DNA of 17,799 nt from Candidatus Aenigmatarchaeota archaeon (GTDB lineage: Archaea; Aenigmatarchaeota; Aenigmatarchaeia; Aenigmatarchaeales; SZUA-1535). The stretch covers positions 1-17,799 of the forward strand of contig JALSPV010000020.1 of the NCBI GenBank assembly GCA_026985775.1. Direction: 5' to 3'. Positions 13,839-17,799 of the stretch are shown here, piece by piece. How positions within the stretch are numbered: position 1 is the first letter of the stretch; each line of letters starts with the position of its first letter. The notes beneath the pieces were generated by a model. The model was not told where the DNA came from and searched no databases. It saw nothing but the letters and a program-made list of their open reading frames with translations. The translations under genes and the position numbers were made by a program.

Positions 13839-14263
13839 TGAATTTTAAAGAACTTTCTACAAAAGTGTGGTTTTGGGCTGCATTGTTTGCAATTTGGAAT
13901 GTTTTCATGTATTATTTTATTGGAAAATTCTGGATCGGTGGTAGTAGTTTTTTACCTTTGATAGGGTTTAAGGTGGAGAAATTCCTTATACCCCTTACTA
14001 TAAATCTAGGTCTCATAACAGGTGCTTTCATTTCTGCTGTAGTGTCTAAAGAATTTTTTATAAGAAAACTTAACAAGGAAACACTCATTCGTGCTGTAAT
14101 AGGGGGGTTCCTAATGGGAATTGGTTTTACTCTTGCTCCCGGAACTTGCACAACACCGTTTGTTACAGGAATGCCGATGCTCGGTGTTAATTCCTTTCTA
14201 TCCGCGCTTGGAATAATAATAGGTGCTTACATAGGATATAAGATAGTGATGAGAAAAGGGTGA
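13838..14263 (+). CDS. YeeE/YedE family half-transporter, first protein
   Basis: A 141-aa membrane protein with about four hydrophobic segments (11-29, 48-70, 86-106, 118-136). It has the family motif GFTLAPGTCTTPFVTGMP (96-113) with its only cysteine, Cys104. YeeE/YedE (DUF395, now TsuA type) proteins take up thiosulfate through a path lined by conserved cysteines. The E. coli-type protein is about 350 residues with two similar halves; this gene encodes one half. By motif and single Cys it resembles the C-terminal half (inference). Its ATG overlaps the TusA stop, and the companion half starts 7 nt downstream, so the pair probably assembles into one transporter. Confidence 0.85.
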   Translation: MNFKELSTKVWFWAALFAIWNVFMYYFIGKFWIGGSSFLPLIGFKVEKFLIPLTINLGLITGAFISAVVSKEFFIRKLNKETLIRAVIGGFLMGIGFTLAPGTCTTPFVTGMPMLGVNSFLSALGIIIGAYIGYKIVMRKG

Positions 14264-14270
14264 GAAAAGA

Positions 14271-14795
14271 ATGGCTGTGGTAGAAGCTAACTTGGTATTG
14301 GCGTTTGTGTTTGGTATAGTTTTTGGTGTAATTGCTCAGAGAATGAGCTTTTGTTTATCTACAGATCTTGCTCAAGCCTTCGCAGGAAATTATAGAAGAA
14401 TACTTACTTGGTTTGCTATAATTTTCATAATCACAGGTTTAGGCTTTCAGTTTCTCGGTCTAAAAGCTGTAGGTCAACTCAGAGGTTACGGAGTTTATAA
14501 CATACTCTCGGGTATATTTTTCGGGCTCGGAATAATGATCTCTGGAGGGTGTGTAATAGGTACTCTTCGAAGAATAGGCGAAGGGTTTTTGCATGCAATA
14601 GTGGTTTTTCTTGCATGGCTTCCAGGGGCGGCTTTAACAATATATTTCCTGAACGAAGTACTTAAACCCACTTATCATATTCCGACCAAAACGCCTTTGT
14701 TGGGTGATTTGCTAGGAGTAGATAATATGATAGTTTACGGTGTACTGGCTATAATTCTAGCTATTGTGCTCTATTGGTCGAACAAAAAAAGATAG
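14271..14795 (+). CDS. YeeE/YedE family half-transporter, second protein
   Basis: A 174-aa membrane protein with about five hydrophobic segments (8-23, 43-63, 76-92, 105-126, 152-169). Conserved elements are QRMSFCLSTDLAQAF (23-37) with Cys28 and the signature MISGGCVIGTLRRIGEGF (89-106) with Cys94. Two cysteines about 66 residues apart match the pattern I recall for the N-terminal half of full-length TsuA, so gene order here is C-like half first, then N-like half. GGGTGAG overlapping the upstream stop provides the ribosome site. It ends the sulfur operon and is followed by an AT-rich, T-rich stretch before radA. Together with the first half and TusA it is likely a thiosulfate or sulfane-sulfur uptake route. 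Confidence 0.88.
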   Translation: MAVVEANLVLAFVFGIVFGVIAQRMSFCLSTDLAQAFAGNYRRILTWFAIIFIITGLGFQFLGLKAVGQLRGYGVYNILSGIFFGLGIMISGGCVIGTLRRIGEGFLHAIVVFLAWLPGAALTIYFLNEVLKPTYHIPTKTPLLGDLLGVDNMIVYGVLAIILAIVLYWSNKKR

Positions 14796-14810
14796 AGAGA
14801 ATATACAACA

Positions 14811-14820
14811 AATTTAAATA
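14811..14820 (+). promoter_or_regulatory. TATA-like box for radA
   Basis: AATTTAAATA is centred 29 nt upstream of the radA ATG, with a T-rich stretch (14821-14834) between them. The T tract may also terminate the sulfur operon. No Shine-Dalgarno sequence is visible before the ATG. Confidence 0.45.
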
Positions 14821-14844
14821 TTTTCTTTTTTTTCTTAAATTTTC

Positions 14845-15807
14845 ATGTCGAACGAAAATGCAAATGAGAAAAAAATACTAGCATTAGAGGATATTCCAGG
14901 GGTGGGACAAAAAACTCTTGAAAAACTGAGAAATGCGGGTTTTGTTGATTTAATGGCTCTCGCCACGGCTTCTGTTAAAGAGCTTTCTGAAATAGTTGGT
15001 GAGCAAACCGCGATAAAATTGATAGAGGCATCAAGGAAAGCCCTCGATATAGGCTTTGAAACCGCTGCAGATGTTTACGAAAGGAGAAAGAAAGTTGTAC
15101 GCCTCACTACAGGAAGTAAGGCTTTAGATAATCTTCTTGGAGGAGGTATAGAGACTCAGGCAGTTACAGAGTTTCACGGCGGCTTCGGCTGTGGAAAAAC
15201 ACAGGTAGGTTTTCAGCTTGCGGTCAATGTCCAGTTACCAGTAAGTGAAGGTGGGTTAGAAGGTGGTTGTCTGTTTATAGATACAGAAGGCACTTTTAGG
15301 CCAGAAAGAATAAGGGAACTTGCAGAAGCTATTGGACTTGATCCGGATGAAGCTTTGAAAAACATAGTTTATGCCCGTGCTTATAACACAGATCATCAGA
15401 TACTCCTTGTAGAAAAAGCGGCAGAAATAATTAAAGAAAAAAACATAAGGCTGATAATAATAGATTCTGTAACCTCTCACTTCAGGGCAGAATACACTGG
15501 AAGAGGCGAGCTTGCCGAAAGGCAGCAGAAGCTCAACAGGCATTTGCACGCTTTACAGAGACTTGCAGATGTGTATAATCTAGCTGTTTACATTACAAAC
15601 CAAGTAATGGCTCGTCCAGATGTGCTTTTCGGTGATCCTACAGCACCTGTTGGTGGGCATGTACTTGGACATTTTTCCACTCACAGAGTCTATGTGAGAA
15701 AATCAAAGAGTAATACAAGAATAGCAAGAATAATAGATTCTCCTTATCTACCAGAGGGAGAGGCGCTATTTGCAATAACACCAGAAGGAATAAGAGATAT
15801 TGAGTAA
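14845..15807 (+). CDS. radA: DNA recombinase RadA
   Basis: A 320-aa archaeal Rad51/RecA-family recombinase of standard length that forms filaments on single-stranded DNA and drives strand exchange. An N-terminal helix-hairpin-helix domain ([20 protein letters not shown], 14-33) is followed by the FxxA polymerisation motif FETA (71-74). Walker A reads GGFGCGKT (112-119) where archaeal RadA normally has GEFGSGKT. Walker B is LIIIDS (203-208). The L1 region is [20 protein letters not shown], and L2 spans about 256-277 ([17 protein letters not shown]). The C-terminus has [18 protein letters not shown]. No intein is present. It has its own TATA-like box and appears to be monocistronic. Confidence 0.98.
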   Translation: MSNENANEKKILALEDIPGVGQKTLEKLRNAGFVDLMALATASVKELSEIVGEQTAIKLIEASRKALDIGFETAADVYERRKKVVRLTTGSKALDNLLGGGIETQAVTEFHGGFGCGKTQVGFQLAVNVQLPVSEGGLEGGCLFIDTEGTFRPERIRELAEAIGLDPDEALKNIVYARAYNTDHQILLVEKAAEIIKEKNIRLIIIDSVTSHFRAEYTGRGELAERQQKLNRHLHALQRLADVYNLAVYITNQVMARPDVLFGDPTAPVGGHVLGHFSTHRVYVRKSKSNTRIARIIDSPYLPEGEALFAITPEGIRDIE

Positions 15808-15822
15808 TAAGTTAAGTATTCT

Positions 15823-17799
15823 CTAAGAAATTCTTATCACTACATTTTCATTATTTTTTCCAATGTTTCTTATCATGAGTCTGTATACACCTTTTTCAAG
15901 TATTTTTGTGCCTTCAAAGACCATTCTATCATAAGAAAGAATAACCCTAACCAAAAACTTTTTACCAAGCTCATAACCAAAATTAAACCTTCCATAACCC
16001 AAAAATTCCCTGCTTCTAACCATTTCCACTCTTTTTTCAAATTCTTCCTTACCTATATTCTTAGTTACAACAAAATAAACTCTGCTGTAAGGAGCAGCCC
16101 ACATGCTGATGTTCCTCTCATTTCCAAACATAGAAATCAATCTTCCACTCTCAAAAACAAAAGAACTCAAATAATCGCTAAACAAAGCATAGACATATTT
16201 TAACAAGGAATCCTTCCCATATTCCTTAAGATTATTTCCTACAGAAGAATTGTAAGCAAAGGAGACTTTCAAAATTTTGGGTTTGGTTAGAGGGAAGTAA
16301 TCTGTATTGTTGGAACACGCATAACCTGTTCCCACACCGCATTCCCTATCGTAAATAACATCGTATGCATTATCGCATACGCCATCGTAATCTTCATCTT
16401 TGCATATCTCGCTGTAACCACTACCATCAGGCTTCGCCCAGTAATTGCCAGCAATATACCAGTAACCGATTATGTTTGTACCATTTGAAACGCTTCCGTA
16501 ATTCCATCTGTTCCGCTCTATACTAATTCCCTGCGCAAAAGCAACGTTATTCGTGTTGTTGAAAAAATTGTTGTAGATGAGATTATTCTCACTTCCATCC
16601 ACATACAACCCTGAATGAGTATTTCCAACCAACATTGAATTATTGATCGTGTTGGAATAGCCGTTAAACAAACCAATTCCATGTCCGTTGGATTTTACCG
16701 CAATATTCGTAAGGACATTGGAAGAAGAGTTGTTTAAGAGTATACCGCAATCAGGGGAGTGAGCCGTAATTATTTTATTTAGAATATTTTTATCAGCCTG
16801 ATAAAAATAGATATTCGCTCCTCTCCAGTCTGAGAGAACGCAGTTTTCGATGGTTATGTTTGTTACTTGTGGTACTTTTCTATACGCATAAATCCCGTAG
16901 CTTGCTGCGCCGTTTCCATCTATTATATGATTCTGACAATTCAGGGTAAGATTGTTGGCAGAAATGTTTATACAGTAACTTTGAGAGGAATTTATGATAT
17001 CGTTTACAAGAAGATAGTTGAATCTACTGCGATTTAACTGTAAACAGTTATTAAAAAGTATATTTTTTGAAAGGGGTAAGTAATCCACATTATTATATCC
17101 AAGAGTATATGGTTTGTCGCAGAAACCATCTTTATTTGCATCCTCACATGTTTGAGAATACCCAGTACCATCTGGTTTTGCCCAGAAGTTTCCACCAAAA
17201 TTAATTCCACTAATTATGTTTGTGGCTGTGGTTTTTGTAACATTCCAATTGTTGGAAAATAAAAAAGAGTATAAAATAGCCACATTGTCTGTATTGTTGA
17301 AAAAATTGTTGTAAAATAAGTTATTAATTCCAATAAAATAAATTCCGTATAATTCATTTTCCGTTATTAAAGACGATGAAACTGTATTAAAACTGTCACG
17401 AAAATTAATACCTATATGGTTCTTAAAAATCTTACAGTTACTAATCTCATTATAGTACCCTTCAAAATAAATTCCAGAATTCCAGTTAGAAACTTTGCAA
17501 TTTTTTACAACAACGTTGTTTTTATTGGAAAATAAAATTCCGATACTGTTTATTTTGTCAATTCCATCCACCATATGCCCCTTACAATCCAGTGTTACAT
17601 TATCTGCTCTTATATCAATACAAACATCAGCAGAAGAATCTACTATATCCCCAACCAAATAATAGCTTGCATTACTATCAACAAGCACCGCACATCTGGA
17701 AAAATTTGCTCCTATTCCTATGATTCTTTTTTCGCTTTCCACAGCACTTTCGTTATCACTACAGTTTATCCACCAAACATAATCATAACCTTTGCTTAA
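15823..17799 (-). CDS. Right-handed beta-helix surface protein (5' end beyond window)
   Basis: At least 658 aa. The frame stays open through the right edge, with 19 sense codons beyond the GTG at 17742, so the true start lies outside. Two tandem parallel beta-helix (NosD/PbH1-type) blocks are seen. Each begins with a (Y/L)LV(G/N)DI...L(D/N)C..H..DG segment, goes through Asn-rich coils with a shared YNNFFNNT, and ends with GNxWAKPDG(T/S)GYS plus a calcium-loop-like motif (DANKDGFCD at 220-228; DEDYDGVCD at 468-476 of the visible part). The last 150 residues are a different, non-repetitive domain with no membrane anchor. There are many N-x-S/T sequons. Such proteins are extracellular; binding or degrading polysaccharide is possible but no catalytic site is recognised. 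It converges on radA with a 15-nt gap. Confidence 0.85.
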   Translation of the reverse strand, partial: LSKGYDYVWWINCSDNESAVESEKRIIGIGANFSRCAVLVDSNASYYLVGDIVDSSADVCIDIRADNVTLDCKGHMVDGIDKINSIGILFSNKNNVVVKNCKVSNWNSGIYFEGYYNEISNCKIFKNHIGINFRDSFNTVSSSLITENELYGIYFIGINNLFYNNFFNNTDNVAILYSFLFSNNWNVTKTTATNIISGINFGGNFWAKPDGTGYSQTCEDANKDGFCDKPYTLGYNNVDYLPLSKNILFNNCLQLNRSRFNYLLVNDIINSSQSYCINISANNLTLNCQNHIIDGNGAASYGIYAYRKVPQVTNITIENCVLSDWRGANIYFYQADKNILNKIITAHSPDCGILLNNSSSNVLTNIAVKSNGHGIGLFNGYSNTINNSMLVGNTHSGLYVDGSENNLIYNNFFNNTNNVAFAQGISIERNRWNYGSVSNGTNIIGYWYIAGNYWAKPDGSGYSEICKDEDYDGVCDNAYDVIYDRECGVGTGYACSNNTDYFPLTKPKILKVSFAYNSSVGNNLKEYGKDSLLKYVYALFSDYLSSFVFESGRLISMFGNERNISMWAAPYSRVYFVVTKNIGKEEFEKRVEMVRSREFLGYGRFNFGYELGKKFLVRVILSYDRMVFEGTKILEKGVYRLMIRNIGKNNENVVIRIS
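16556..16575 (-). repeat. Direct repeat in beta-helix gene, copy in second block
   Basis: A 20-nt stretch encoding the YNNFFNN coil is identical to 17294-17313, exactly 738 nt (246 codons) away. It marks the tandem duplication of the beta-helix block. Confidence 0.8.
17294..17313 (-). repeat. Direct repeat in beta-helix gene, copy in first block
   Basis: Identical 20-nt partner of 16556-16575, in the same reading frame. The calcium-loop-like motifs of the two blocks are 744 nt apart, so block length differs only by small indels over this part. Confidence 0.8.

Noticed and set aside
17740..17742. GTG as the start of the beta-helix protein
   Set aside because: Nineteen further sense codons continue in frame to the window edge with no stop, including a plausible YVWWINCSDN segment. 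The GTG is internal and the gene is 5' truncated by the window.
1..17799. CRISPR array, insertion sequence or prophage
   Set aside because: No regularly spaced short repeats, transposase, integrase or terminal inverted repeats were seen. The only repeats are in-frame duplications inside surface protein genes.

Overview
The window is chromosomal DNA of an archaeon. Evidence for this is RadA rather than RecA, aIF2-beta, aIF5B, ribosomal proteins S19e, L31e and L39e, a PDCD5-type DNA-binding protein, archaeal/eukaryotic-type glycyl-tRNA synthetase, DUF424, and TATA-type boxes about 25 nt ahead of leaderless starts. The DNA is AT-rich, uses ATA (Ile) and AGA/AGG (Arg) codons heavily, and is tightly packed with many overlapping genes. 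The single tRNA has only G-C pairs in its acceptor, anticodon and T stems, which fits a thermophile. Surface proteins with Asn-rich beta-helices and Gly-Gln pilin-like N-termini resemble those of DPANN and related uncultivated lineages, but the phylum cannot be fixed from this stretch.

Layout: the 3' end of an unidentified + strand gene (1-81); thymidylate kinase with an odd P-loop (minus strand); tRNA-Gly(UCC); a + strand operon of RPA-like OB-fold protein, aIF2-beta and DUF424, which runs by overlap into a large DUF2341/LamG-like surface protein; a minus-strand operon of HD hydrolase, DHH phosphoesterase and cis-prenyltransferase; a + strand operon of S19e, PDCD5, L39e and L31e; aIF5B (minus); dCTP deaminase and a COG2426 membrane protein (+); glycyl-tRNA synthetase (minus). 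A 337-nt stretch with no convincing gene follows. Then come a Cys-rich V4R-domain protein (minus) divergent from a TusA-like sulfur carrier and two half-size YeeE/YedE membrane proteins (+), then radA (+), and finally a large beta-helix surface protein (minus) that runs off the right edge.

Most of the window is core information processing. The accessory parts are the V4R/TusA/YeeE-YedE cluster, probably uptake and handling of reduced sulfur with a possible thiol-rich sensor, and the two repetitive surface proteins. The cis-prenyltransferase would make the polyprenyl carrier for glycosylating such surface proteins. The sulfur cluster is the best candidate for a little-described system. The thymidylate kinase that lacks its P-loop lysine is the most surprising single gene.
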